64,000 nt of DNA from JASBTN01 sp965228805 (GTDB lineage: Bacteria; Pseudomonadota; Alphaproteobacteria; Rhodobacterales; Rhodobacteraceae), in the NCBI RefSeq assembly GCF_965228805.1, contig NZ_CBDDIE010000003.1, positions 1,426,001-1,490,000 of the forward strand, given 5' to 3'. Positions 1 through 8,968 of the stretch are shown in pieces (position 1 is the stretch's first letter; every line of letters begins with the position of its first letter). Below the pieces are notes generated by a model. That model saw only the letters and a list, made by a program, of their open reading frames with translations. It had not been told where the DNA came from and did no database searches. The position numbers and the translations under genes are program-made.

Positions 1-1494
1 CGGCTGGCCGTTGGTCGAGTGAATCTCGATCTCTTCACCTCGGAAGCTGATGATACAGCCATAGCCGGTCGGGGTAATGTTCAGTTGCGACGTGTCATAG
101 AGGAAGTTGAACCCGGTCAGGTCCAGGCTGTCGCGGGCTGGGTCAAAGTCGCGAATGATGTCGCGTTCGCCATCCGCGGTCAGCACAAACAGGTCATTGC
201 CTGCCCCGCCGTTCATGTCATCCTCGCCCGCGCCGTCATTCAGGATGTCATCGCCCGCGCCACCGTACAGCACGTCATCGCCACCACCGCCTGCAACCAT
301 GTCGTCGGCTGCGGTGCCGGTCAGCGTATTGTCGCCCGCGTCTCCGTAGGTCACATCGCCCAGATTGCCGGTGTCAAAGGACAGCTGCGTAACCCCCGAC
401 TCGCTTTCCGAGGAAGCGTAGATCTGCAGCTGGCCGTTCACGTCCTGCACCGTCAGCGCAGCGACGTTCTGCAGCGCCGTGGCCATGGTGTCTTCGATGC
501 TGTCCAGCAACACCAGCTGCCCGTCGGGCAGAACGGTAAAGATCGAAATCCCGTCATCACCGCCGCCCACCAGGACGAATGTGTGGCCATTGACGTCGAC
601 CACCTCCAGCTCGGTCACCGCGTCGAAACGGGTGTTGAGATTGTCGATCACATGGTCGACCGCGGTCAGGCTGCCGTCGGGCTGGATCTTCATCACGGTC
701 AGTGACGAGCTGCCCGCCGAGGCGACGATCACATAGGATTGGTCGGCGATGCAGAGACATTCGATGGCAGTCGGGTTCGAAATGCCGATCCCGTCCGCCG
801 CCCCCGCGATGTCGATCAGCGTCGGCGTGCCATTGGCATCCAGCTGATAGATCGCGACGCCCTGGTGCAGGTTGGTGGCGGCCACGAGGTAGCTGTTGCC
901 ATGCGCCTCGACCGAGGCGAAATCGACGATATCGATCCCCTCGGGCAACTCCGCCTGAGTGGTCTGATCGCTGCGCAGCTGCATTTGCTGCTGGTTCGTC
1001 AATTGATATTGCGCAAGCCCCGTCGTGCCGACATTGGCGGTATAGACATAGTCGGTGCCGTCCACTCTCACCGTATGCAACGAGTTGACCTGCCCGCCCG
1101 CGCCCGTGCCGCTCCAGCTCAGGGCCTGGGCATTCCCCAGGTTGTCGCCACCCAGAAGACGGTGACCGGTAAGTTCTTCGTCCATTTGCCCATAGGAGAC
1201 GAGATAGGTCGCACTGCCATCGGTGACCAGCTCGACCCGAGCGTCACCGGATTGCAGTTGGCTGTTGGTATAGGCGATCTGATCGACCATGGTGGTCTGG
1301 CCACCGGTGCCGATCTCCATCACCATGGCGCCGCCTTCCGCGCCCGTGGTCGTATAAAGGTAGGTTTTTCCGCCCTCGTGGCGCACGGTCATGTCCGTCA
1401 CGCCGATAGCGTGGTTCAACTCGGCCCCGTCATGGGTCGTCACATGCGTAATCTTGGCCACCCCGAAACCCTTTCCCTCGAACAATTCACTCAT
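1..1494 (-). CDS. RTX-type calcium-binding secreted protein, 3' end beyond window
   Basis: The visible 498 codons start at an ATG (MSELFEGKGFG) and run off the left edge. Residues about 1-370 form repeated beta-rich blocks (for example YLVAATNLHQGVAIYQLDAN and HTFVLVGGGDDGISIFTVLP) that look like blades of a YncE/lactonase-type beta-propeller. From about residue 380 come glycine- and aspartate-rich nonapeptides (GDAGDNTLTG, GGGGDDVLYG, GGAGNDLF) typical of RTX calcium-binding repeats, followed by an RTX-tail-like FDPARDSLDLTGF. There is no N-terminal signal peptide, as expected for type I secretion through a C-terminal signal, which lies outside the window. It is divergent from the serralysin-like gene. 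The exact function is unknown. Confidence 0.8.
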   Translation of the reverse strand, partial: MSELFEGKGFGVAKITHVTTHDGAELNHAIGVTDMTVRHEGGKTYLYTTTGAEGGAMVMEIGTGGQTTMVDQIAYTNSQLQSGDARVELVTDGSATYLVSYGQMDEELTGHRLLGGDNLGNAQALSWSGTGAGGQVNSLHTVRVDGTDYVYTANVGTTGLAQYQLTNQQQMQLRSDQTTQAELPEGIDIVDFASVEAHGNSYLVAATNLHQGVAIYQLDANGTPTLIDIAGAADGIGISNPTAIECLCIADQSYVIVASAGSSSLTVMKIQPDGSLTAVDHVIDNLNTRFDAVTELEVVDVNGHTFVLVGGGDDGISIFTVLPDGQLVLLDSIEDTMATALQNVAALTVQDVNGQLQIYASSESESGVTQLSFDTGNLGDVTYGDAGDNTLTGTAADDMVAGGGGDDVLYGGAGDDILNDGAGEDDMNGGAGNDLFVLTADGERDIIRDFDPARDSLDLTGFNFLYDTSQLNITPTGYGCIISFRGEEIEIHSTNGQP

Positions 1495-1920
1495 GCGGAC
1501 CTGGCTCACCCGTGCCGCGTCCGGCAGATCCGGCTCACCCGTGCCATGTCTGCGAGATCGAGAATGCTGCCAATTCGTTAACGCGCGCTTTGCGGAATGT
1601 GGTGGGAATTGGGCGGTTCGTTACAATGCGATTGGATAGGTTGGTGCCGGGTACGGCGAATGCGCGCCGATCCCCTTGCGGCATTGACCTTTCGGCTTGC
1701 CCGACTCCCTTGCCGCGATAGATTGAACCTGAAACTTGGCGGATGTTCATACCTTCGAGCGGTACTCATTCCGAAAGACGATCTCACATCGGGAACCCGA
1801 TCTGCTGTGGCAGTTCGGCAAGGGTGCCTCAAACTGTCCGGAGATTGCACAAGGTCGCCATAGAATTGCCCGAAACGCGGCTACACTGCCGCTAAACAGG
1901 ACCGAGTAGGACAAACAGAC
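1495..1920. other. Intergenic region between two divergent RTX genes
   Basis: This 426-bp gap separates the divergent starts of the two RTX proteins and should hold both promoters. I could not fit a convincing -35/-10 pair. A 14-bp direct repeat (GGCTCACCCGTGCC) occurs at 1503-1516 and 1532-1545, just upstream of the minus-strand gene. Short open frames inside it have no ribosome-binding site or recognisable product. Confidence 0.5.
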
Positions 1921-3942
1921 ATGTGCCAGCTTTGTGTTGCAGACAAGACTTTCAATTCGGATGATATTGCAGGGAGCGAGACGTTTGATGGCTCGGCCTC
2001 CCTGCCCACCTATAGCTATGACCAGATCGCGGATTACCTGCACACGGGCTACTGGGCCTCGCAGGGGTATTCCGGCGCGCGTTTCAATGTATCCCCGGGC
2101 GGTACGCTGTATTTCAACGTGACCGACCTGCCAGCGGCCGAGAAGTATTTTGCCCGCGCGGCAATGGAATCCTGGGCCAATGTCACTGGCATCAATATGG
2201 TCGAAACCTCGTCGGCCAGCGCCGATATTACCTTTGTGAATGATGATACTGGCGGCGCCTATGCCAACTGGTCGTCAATCGGCGGCTTTATCACCAGCTC
2301 GACGGTGAATATTCCGACCTGGTGGATTTCTGGCGACGAGTATGAGCTCGACAGCTATTCGTTCCAGACCTACATCCACGAAGTCGGCCATGCGCTGGGC
2401 CTGGGCCATGCGGGCCCCTACAATGGCAGTGCGAGCTATTCCCAGAGCGGTTCCGGCGACAATGTCTACCTGAACGATAGCTGGCAGGCGACTGTCATGT
2501 CCTATTTCAGTCAGACGGAAAATACTTCTGTTACAGGAAGTTACTCCTATGTCGTTACGCCCATGATTGCCGATATCCTGGCGGTGCATGACCTGTATGG
2601 CGCGCCCTCCACGGTGAATACGGGCGATACGGTCTACGGTGCCAATTCGACGGCGGGGGGGTACCTGGACGACCTGAGCAGCTCGACCAACTCGATTGCC
2701 ATGACGGTCTACGACAATGGTGGCACCGATACGATTGATATGAGCTTTTCCGGCGCGAACCAGAATATCACGCTGGAGGACGAGACCGCCTCGGATGTGG
2801 CCGGTGGCATTGGCAACCTGTTCATCGCCCGCGGGGTCGAGATCGAAAATGCGATCGGCGGCTCAGGCAATGACACCTTGACCGGCAACGCGCTGAACAA
2901 CGAGCTGTCGGGCGGCAACGGGTCGGACGATCTGAACGGTGGCGCAGGCGACGACACGCTGCGCGGCGGGGCCGGGGCGGATGACATGGACGGCGGCACC
3001 GGGACGGATACCGCAAGCTATGATGACATCACCTCGGGCGGCATCGGCGTGAATCTGGGCGCAAACACGGCCTGGGGCGCGGCTTCGGGTGACACGTTTA
3101 CTTCGATCGAGAACCTCACCGGCACTGATTTCGGCGACACGCTGATCGGTGACACCGGCGCCAACACGATCCAGGGCGGCGACGGCAATGATGTGCTCGA
3201 CGGGCGCCAGGGGGATGACACGCTGGAAGGCGGCGAGGGCAATGACACGTTGCGCGGTGGCTGGGGGGCGGGCAACGATACCCTTGTCGGCGGCGAAGGT
3301 AACGACACGCTGGAAGGCGGCGACGGCAACGACATCCTCTCCGGCGGCACGGGCGCGGACCATCACGACGGTGGCGCCGGGTCGGATTACATCGACTATC
3401 GCGACATCGACGGCGGCGGGATCGGGATCAACATGATCGCGGGCTCGTCCTGGGGGAAATCCGCGGGCGACACGTTTACCTCGATCGAGAACGTCTGGGG
3501 CTCACTCTACAGTGACAAGATCGTCGGCACCGATGACCGCAACTTCCTGATCGGCGGCGGCGGCCATGACAATGTCGAGGGCCGGGGTGGCAATGACGTG
3601 ATCTATGGCGGCTGGGGTCACGATGTGCTGGATGGTGGCAACGGCAATGACTATCTGAACGGCGGCCATTACAACGACACCTATACCGGCGGGGCCGGGG
3701 CGGACACGTTCGTGTTCCACCAGCACGCCGATACGATCACCGATTTCGATGCCTCCGAAGGGGATATGGTCGCCTTCGACGATTACCGCTGGGGCGGTGG
3801 CCACAAGACCGATGCGGAGCTGCTGGCCTATGCCACGGTGGTGGATGGCAACCTGGTGTTCGACTTCGGCAATGGCCACACGCTGACCCTGACCGGGGTG
3901 ACCGATGAGAGCGAGTTGGAGGGGCAGATGGCGATCGTTTGA
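1921..3942 (+). CDS. Serralysin-type (M10B) RTX zinc metalloprotease
   Basis: This 673-residue protein is probably a secreted zinc endopeptidase. The zinc motif HEVGHALGLGH lies at residues 153-163, and the Met-turn VMSYF follows with Met193 and Tyr195, the arrangement of serralysins. PMIADILAVHDLYG after it matches the end of the catalytic domain. From about residue 312 there are two blocks of GGxGxD repeats, interrupted by two related segments that each contain GDTFTSIEN (about 380-400 and 505-530), which suggests an internal duplication. The C-terminus resembles a peptidase M10 C-terminal/T1SS signal. There is no signal peptide. No protease inhibitor or type I secretion genes flank it. Possible substrates are unknown. 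Confidence 0.9.
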   Translation: MCQLCVADKTFNSDDIAGSETFDGSASLPTYSYDQIADYLHTGYWASQGYSGARFNVSPGGTLYFNVTDLPAAEKYFARAAMESWANVTGINMVETSSASADITFVNDDTGGAYANWSSIGGFITSSTVNIPTWWISGDEYELDSYSFQTYIHEVGHALGLGHAGPYNGSASYSQSGSGDNVYLNDSWQATVMSYFSQTENTSVTGSYSYVVTPMIADILAVHDLYGAPSTVNTGDTVYGANSTAGGYLDDLSSSTNSIAMTVYDNGGTDTIDMSFSGANQNITLEDETASDVAGGIGNLFIARGVEIENAIGGSGNDTLTGNALNNELSGGNGSDDLNGGAGDDTLRGGAGADDMDGGTGTDTASYDDITSGGIGVNLGANTAWGAASGDTFTSIENLTGTDFGDTLIGDTGANTIQGGDGNDVLDGRQGDDTLEGGEGNDTLRGGWGAGNDTLVGGEGNDTLEGGDGNDILSGGTGADHHDGGAGSDYIDYRDIDGGGIGINMIAGSSWGKSAGDTFTSIENVWGSLYSDKIVGTDDRNFLIGGGGHDNVEGRGGNDVIYGGWGHDVLDGGNGNDYLNGGHYNDTYTGGAGADTFVFHQHADTITDFDASEGDMVAFDDYRWGGGHKTDAELLAYATVVDGNLVFDFGNGHTLTLTGVTDESELEGQMAIV

Positions 3943-3967
3943 TCGATCTGAACCGGGACAGATTCAG

Positions 3968-3998
3968 AACGCCGCTCCGGTCCGGGGCGGCGTTTTCT
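3968..3998 (+). terminator. Rho-independent terminator of the serralysin-like gene
   Basis: Perfect 8-bp arms AACGCCGC and GCGGCGTT (3968-3975 and 3987-3994) enclose an 11-nt loop and run into TTTTCT. It starts 26 bp after the stop codon. Confidence 0.75.
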
Positions 3999-4018
3999 GT
4001 TTGGCGCTGTGATGGCGG

Positions 4019-5020
4019 TCAGATCTTGCGGCGCATCATCGCCCAGAAGACAAACAGGGACTGGAACCGCCCCTGGCGGCGCACCCCGGCACGCCAGACA
4101 TCATGCAGGGCGCGCAGGCGATTGCCCTGGCTGCGCCGGGCCATGATCGCAACGTTCTCGCGATGCTGCGGTGTCAGCAACCTGCCGTTTTGCTCCAGCG
4201 CTGCCAGATTGCGGTTGATCGACTGCTGAAACACCGATTTGCGCACCATGTCGAGCCGCTTGATCGAGCCACGCAGCGTGTTCGGCGTGCCAAGCGCGTT
4301 GCGCCCGTGCTGGCGATAGAGAACCGTCGGCTGTTCGTCGAACTCAACCTGGGCGCCAGCCCCGCTGAGCAGAAGGTAGAGCCACCAGTCGTGAAAGGGC
4401 ACATCCGGTCCAGGCCCGGCATGGCGCACCAGCTCCAAGGCCTCCGGGTTCAACAGCAAGGTGTTGCCCGCCATCACGTTCTGCACCAGCGCATTGCCGA
4501 AGGAGGGCGGGCGTCGCAGCCCGCGCGACAGGCCCATGGGGGCCAACCCATCGTCGACCAGGCGTGTGCGGCTGCCATACAGCACCGGCACCTCGCCATG
4601 CGCAGCTTCGCACGTCGCGACGCGGGCCAGGCCGCGGCTCAGCCGATCTGCCAGCCAGACGTCATCCTGGTCGGACAGGGCCACGAAACAATCGGCTGGC
4701 AGTTCCGGGCGGCACAGCAGTGACAGATAGTTTGCAGCATGCCCGCGCCCGACACCGTCGAACAGGCGCACTTCGCGTTCCGGATTGGCCAGGATGAACT
4801 CCTGCAGGATGCGGCGGGTTGCATCGGTGGAATGATCATCGCTGACCCAGAGCGACCAGTCATCGTGATCCTGCGCCAGAAAACTGTCGAGCTGTTCCCG
4901 CAGATGCGCCGCGCCGTTGAAGGTGCACAGCAAGATGCGCACATGGGTCCGCGCACGCAGCGTGGGGCCGCGCAGGGCGACATCCAGGGTCTGCTTGGGA
5001 TGGAGCGGGTGCATGTTCAT
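4019..5020 (-). CDS. Family 2 glycosyltransferase (capsule locus)
   Basis: This 333-residue protein is predicted to transfer a sugar from an activated donor onto a growing surface polysaccharide at the cytoplasmic face of the membrane. The N-terminal fold is GT-A/GT2: VRILLCTFNGAAHLREQLDS, then DDHSTD, then the metal-binding DQDDVW, and later HDWW. The end is basic and has no clear membrane span, so it may be peripheral. It sits 4 bp downstream of the ABC permease gene and is probably co-transcribed with it. Its best general match is to rhamnosyltransferase-like GT2 enzymes, but sugar specificity cannot be read from the sequence. Confidence 0.85.
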   Translation of the reverse strand: MNMHPLHPKQTLDVALRGPTLRARTHVRILLCTFNGAAHLREQLDSFLAQDHDDWSLWVSDDHSTDATRRILQEFILANPEREVRLFDGVGRGHAANYLSLLCRPELPADCFVALSDQDDVWLADRLSRGLARVATCEAAHGEVPVLYGSRTRLVDDGLAPMGLSRGLRRPPSFGNALVQNVMAGNTLLLNPEALELVRHAGPGPDVPFHDWWLYLLLSGAGAQVEFDEQPTVLYRQHGRNALGTPNTLRGSIKRLDMVRKSVFQQSINRNLAALEQNGRLLTPQHRENVAIMARRSQGNRLRALHDVWRAGVRRQGRFQSLFVFWAMMRRKI

Positions 5021-5024
5021 GGGG

Positions 5025-5819
5025 TTACTCGTTCACGATATCCCGATGGTGTCGGCCCAGGAACATGAGGCCCAGGAACAGGCACGCAAGGCCGAACCCA
5101 TAACAGTAGCTGAAAGAAACATAGTCCGGTTCATAGGTCGCGTAAATCCCGCGTCTCATCTGCCCCACGATATGCACAATAGGGTTAAACCAAAGATAAT
5201 CCTGGAACGGTTGGGGCACGTCCTCGAAGCGGAAGAAAATGCAGGACATGATGAACATCGGCCGGTTCAGGATCACCCAGATGCGGCTCCAGGCGGGCAG
5301 GCGCCAGTAAAGATAGCAGTTCAACGTGCCGACGCCGGTGGCCAGAAGAATGGCCATGCCCAGGGCCAGCAGGATGGCCGGGAAGTCCAGAATGACATTG
5401 ACATCATAGAACCCGATGATCCCGCTCAGGATGATCGTGAAGACCATCGCCTGGGTCAGCGTGTTCAGCAGTACCCGCGCCAGGATTGCGTCCACGAAGG
5501 TCACCCCTGGATAGAACAGCAGTTGCTTGGAGAAGCCAATCGACCGGCCAACCTTGCTGGACAATTCATTGTACATCGAGAACGGCAGCATTCCCGAGGC
5601 GTAGAAAAGGGCGAAATTGTCGCCCAATGAGGGGGAGCGCAGGGCTATGGAAAAGACGACGGTCAGCAGAACGACTCCGCCGATCGGTTCGGCAATGGCC
5701 CAGAAATAACCAGCGGCGTTTCTTCCATAGGTTGAGGACATTTCGCGCAGCATCAAGGCCATGATGGTCCGACCCGTGCGGATCGGCACGGCGCGTGTTG
5801 CACTCTGTGTCTGCTCCAT
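5025..5819 (-). CDS. Capsule polysaccharide ABC exporter permease (KpsM/ABC-2 type)
   Basis: This 264-residue integral membrane protein has about six hydrophobic segments and the ABC-2 signature layout: a cytoplasmic N-terminus with ALMLREMSSTYGRNAAGYFWAIAEP, and a final periplasmic/TM hairpin containing FNPIVHIVGQMRRGIY. It should form the transmembrane pore with the ATPase at 7118-7771 to flip lipid-linked capsular polysaccharide across the inner membrane. It is divergent from the PCP gene with an 89-bp gap, so a shared regulatory region may control both arms of the locus. It is placed in the KpsM/CtrC/BexB family from these motifs and the neighbours. Confidence 0.88.
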   Translation of the reverse strand: MEQTQSATRAVPIRTGRTIMALMLREMSSTYGRNAAGYFWAIAEPIGGVVLLTVVFSIALRSPSLGDNFALFYASGMLPFSMYNELSSKVGRSIGFSKQLLFYPGVTFVDAILARVLLNTLTQAMVFTIILSGIIGFYDVNVILDFPAILLALGMAILLATGVGTLNCYLYWRLPAWSRIWVILNRPMFIMSCIFFRFEDVPQPFQDYLWFNPIVHIVGQMRRGIYATYEPDYVSFSYCYGFGLACLFLGLMFLGRHHRDIVNE

Positions 5820-5908
5820 CCGTTCGTGTCCCTGCGAACTGGAATTCCTGACGGGCCTCTGTTAGGTCTGAGCCCACAAGATATTGCGGGCAACCCTAGG
5901 CTGATCAC

Positions 5909-7102
5909 ATGGATAAAGCAAACCCGGACGCAATGAAAGCCACACCGGAGGGTGGTGGCAAAGCCACGCCGGTCATGCGTGCCCAGCCTGCCGGTCCGTC
6001 GCGGATGCGGCGGCGGCACGTCGGCCTGTTGCGCAGCTTCTACCTGGTCGTCTGCCTGCCACTGATCGTGGCGGCGGGATATCTCTATTTCGTTGCGCAG
6101 CCGCAGTTCGCCTCGACCATGGGTTTCGCAGTGCGCAGCGAAGAGGCCGCCGCGCCAGCCGATCTTCTGGGCGGCATCGTCTCGTTGTCCGGCAACTCCT
6201 CGGGGTCGGATACGGATGTGTTGTTCGAGTTCATTCGCAGTCAGCGTATGGTTCGTGCGGTGGATCAGCGCATGGGGCTGCGCACCATCTGGTCGGCACC
6301 TGGCGATCCGGTCTTCGGCGTGGCCGAGGATGCGTCGGTTGAGGATTTGCTTTCCTACTGGCAGCGCATGGTCAAGGTCTTCTACGATAGCAGTTCCGGG
6401 CTGATCGAGCTGCGTATCCATGCGTTCGAACCGGAACAGGCCCAGGCGTTGGGCCGGGTGATCTTCGAGGAAAGCTCCCTGCTGATCAACGATCTCTCTG
6501 CCATCGCGCGAGAGGATGCGACCCGCTATGCGGCGGATGAGCTGGAGCTTGCGGTGGAACGTCTGCGCGTGGCACGCCAAGCGGTGGCCGAGTTCCGCCT
6601 GCGCACCCAGATCCTGGATCCCGAGGCCGATATCCTGGGCCGTATGGGGCTGCTCAATAGCCTGCAGGAACAGCTTGCCTCGGCGCAAATCGAGCTGGAC
6701 ATCGTGAACCAGACCACCTCGGAAAGCGATCCGCGGGTCGAACGGGCGGAACGGCGCGTGATGGTGATCGAGGAACGCATCACCCAGGAACGTGCGCGTT
6801 TCTCGACCGACGAAGGCAACGAACATGGCGCCTATGCCAATCTGGTCGGCGAATATGAAGGCCTGGCGGTTGACCTTCAGTTTGCCCAGACCTCCTATCT
6901 TTCGGCGCTGACCGCATTCGAAGCCGCCCGCGCCGAGGCGCTGCGCAAGTCGCGTTACCTGGCGGCCTATGTCGAACCGACCCTGGCCGAAACCGCCGAA
7001 TACCCGCAGCGCCTGCTGACCCTCTTGATCCTGGGCGGTTTCCTGTTTGGCATCTGGGCCACGCTGACGATGATCTATTACTCCGTACGGGACCGCAGGT
7101 AA
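5909..7102 (+). CDS. Capsule export inner-membrane PCP protein (KpsE/BexC/CtrB family)
   Basis: This 397-residue polysaccharide co-polymerase is expected to link the inner-membrane ABC transporter to the outer-membrane OPX protein. A basic N-terminus precedes one transmembrane segment (about residues 41-62). A long periplasmic part rich in heptad-like coiled coil follows (about 180-350), and a second transmembrane segment lies near the C-terminus (about 365-388). The two-TM, coiled-coil layout and the partner genes place it in the KpsE family. It is followed after 15 bp by the ATPase gene, so the two are likely one transcript. Confidence 0.88.
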   Translation: MDKANPDAMKATPEGGGKATPVMRAQPAGPSRMRRRHVGLLRSFYLVVCLPLIVAAGYLYFVAQPQFASTMGFAVRSEEAAAPADLLGGIVSLSGNSSGSDTDVLFEFIRSQRMVRAVDQRMGLRTIWSAPGDPVFGVAEDASVEDLLSYWQRMVKVFYDSSSGLIELRIHAFEPEQAQALGRVIFEESSLLINDLSAIAREDATRYAADELELAVERLRVARQAVAEFRLRTQILDPEADILGRMGLLNSLQEQLASAQIELDIVNQTTSESDPRVERAERRVMVIEERITQERARFSTDEGNEHGAYANLVGEYEGLAVDLQFAQTSYLSALTAFEAARAEALRKSRYLAAYVEPTLAETAEYPQRLLTLLILGGFLFGIWATLTMIYYSVRDRR

Positions 7103-7117
7103 GCCGGGGAACATGCC

Positions 7118-7771
7118 ATGATCCAGCTGGTGGACTTGTGGAAGACCTATCGCCTGCGTGGCCGCGAGACCCATGTGGCGCGCGGCATGAATGCGACGTT
7201 CGAGACCGGCAGCGCGGTTGCCTTGCTGGGGCGCAATGGCGCGGGCAAGTCGAGCCTTCTGCGTATGATCGCGGGAACGATGGACCCGGATCAAGGCGAC
7301 ATCCTGTCGACCGGCACGATCTCCTGGCCCGTAGGGTTTTCCGGCAGTTTCCACCCGGATCTGACCGGCGCGCAGAACACCACCTTTATCGCCCGGGTCT
7401 ATGGTGTCGACACCGCCGAGCTACGTGATTTCGTCGAGGAGTTTGCCGAGCTGGGCCAGCATTTCCACCAGCCGGTGCGCAGCTATTCCTCGGGCATGAA
7501 GAGTCGTCTGGCGTTCGGCGTGTCGATGGGTATCCGCTTTGACACCTATCTTGTCGACGAGGTCACTGCCGTGGGCGATGCGAGTTTCCGGCGCAAGAGC
7601 GAAGCCCTGTTCAGCGAGCGTATGGAAAGCTCCAGCGCCATCGTTGTCACCCATTCCCTGCCCCTGGTGGAACGTATCTGCGATCGGGTGGCGGTGTTGG
7701 AAGATGGGCATCTGACCTTCTTCGACGATGTGCAGGAAGGTATCGATCACCATCAGAACAACCTGTCCTGA
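7118..7771 (+). CDS. Capsule polysaccharide ABC exporter ATPase (KpsT family)
   Basis: This 217-residue ABC ATPase powers export through the permease at 5025-5819. The Walker A motif is GRNGAGKSS near residue 40, the signature region is YSSGMKSRLAFGVS, Walker B is TYLVDEVTAVGD and the switch histidine is in VTHS. Its length is typical of short KpsT/CtrD/BexA ATPases that lack the O-antigen-binding C-terminal domain of Wzt. It has a PCP gene upstream and an OPX lipoprotein gene downstream, the standard order of group 2/3-like capsule loci. Confidence 0.92.
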   Translation: MIQLVDLWKTYRLRGRETHVARGMNATFETGSAVALLGRNGAGKSSLLRMIAGTMDPDQGDILSTGTISWPVGFSGSFHPDLTGAQNTTFIARVYGVDTAELRDFVEEFAELGQHFHQPVRSYSSGMKSRLAFGVSMGIRFDTYLVDEVTAVGDASFRRKSEALFSERMESSSAIVVTHSLPLVERICDRVAVLEDGHLTFFDDVQEGIDHHQNNLS

Positions 7772-7849
7772 GGCTTGCCGCGGGCCGGTGCTCACCCTAT
7801 GGTGGCCGGGCGGCTGCCACCGCCGTTTTTCGAATCCATGGGGGGACAT

Positions 7850-8965
7850 GTGATCCGTTCGTTTCTGACGATGCTGGCCGTTCTGGCATTGACCGCATGC
7901 AGCCTGCCCCGTGGCGCCGGGGTGCAATCGGAAATCCTGTCCGCCCCCTCTGGTGATGAAGCGCCGCAGTTTGCCGTGCATATGGTGACGCGTGACTTCC
8001 TGCCCATCGCGGCCGCCTGGCCTGCCTCGCGCGCGGGACAGGACAGCGATGGCTGGATTGCGCATAGCGCGGCGCCCGCGGATCGCGCGATACAACCCTA
8101 TGACATTCTGGACATCGTCGTCTGGGACAGCGAGGAAACCTCGTTGATCACCACCGAGACCCAGAAGATGGTTGATATGGAGGACATGCAGGTTTCGGCT
8201 GGTGGTACGATCTTCCTGCCCTTCGTCTCGACCGTGCAGGTGGCCGGTCTCAGCCGCACCCAGGCCCGCGCACGCATCCAGCGCAAGATGGAGGAAATCG
8301 TCCCCTCCGCCCAGGTGCAGCTGAACGTGAAGCCCGGCGCACGTGGGTCGGTCAGCGTTGTTGCGGGAGTGTCCAAGCCCGGCGCCTATCCGCTGTCGGA
8401 CACGCATTATACGGTTCTGAACGCGGTTGCTGCGGCTGGCGGCGCTTCGGCGTCGATCGAGAACCCGCAGGTGCGCCTGATCCGCGCTGGAAACAGCTAC
8501 GCGACCTCGCTTGAACGGCTCTATCGCGATCCGTCGCTGGATACGATCCTGCGTGGCGGCGACAAGCTGGTGGTTGAGGCCGACCCGCGCTACTTCCGCT
8601 CGCTTGGTGCAGCGCAGAAGGAAACCATCGTGCCCTTCCCGCAGGACGAAGTAACGGCGCTGGACGCCATGTCCCTGATCGGTGGTCTGGCCGACACCCG
8701 CGCCGACCCCAAGGGCATCCTGATCCTGCGCGAATATCCGGAAAGTGCGGTCAAGGACGGCATTTCCGGCCCGGAGCATGAGCGCAGCGTCTTCGTGATC
8801 GACCTGACCTCGGCGGATGGCCTGTTCTCGGCCGGGCAGTTTCGGATCGAACCGAAGGATACGGTCATGGTCAGCGAGAGCCCGATCTCCGGTGCGACCA
8901 CGATCCTGGGTCTTGTGGCCAAGGTGCTCGATATCGCAAACGACGCCGACGGCCTCGACTTCTGA
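7850..8965 (+). CDS. Outer-membrane polysaccharide export lipoprotein (OPX; Wza/KpsD/BexD-like)
   Basis: I chose the GTG at 7850 because GGGGGA lies 4 nt upstream and translation from it begins directly with a lipoprotein signal, MIRSFLTMLAVLALTAC (lipobox LTAC, Cys17). Upstream in-frame starts at 7775, 7799 and 7838 would add a non-signal leader. The 371-residue product has the Poly_export region (YDILDIVVWDSEE through QVQLNVKPG) followed by SLBB-like repeats (VSVVAGVSKPGAYPLSD and the later FRIEPKDTVMVSE). It should form the outer-membrane exit channel for capsule. Its stop is 3 bp from the convergent trhO stop. Confidence 0.88.
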   Translation: MIRSFLTMLAVLALTACSLPRGAGVQSEILSAPSGDEAPQFAVHMVTRDFLPIAAAWPASRAGQDSDGWIAHSAAPADRAIQPYDILDIVVWDSEETSLITTETQKMVDMEDMQVSAGGTIFLPFVSTVQVAGLSRTQARARIQRKMEEIVPSAQVQLNVKPGARGSVSVVAGVSKPGAYPLSDTHYTVLNAVAAAGGASASIENPQVRLIRAGNSYATSLERLYRDPSLDTILRGGDKLVVEADPRYFRSLGAAQKETIVPFPQDEVTALDAMSLIGGLADTRADPKGILILREYPESAVKDGISGPEHERSVFVIDLTSADGLFSAGQFRIEPKDTVMVSESPISGATTILGLVAKVLDIANDADGLDF

Positions 8966-8968
8966 CGA

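Noticed and set aside
5753..7354. 533-codon open frame antisense to the capsule PCP gene
   Set aside because: Long antisense frames are common in GC-rich DNA; this one has no recognisable domain and lies opposite a clear gene.
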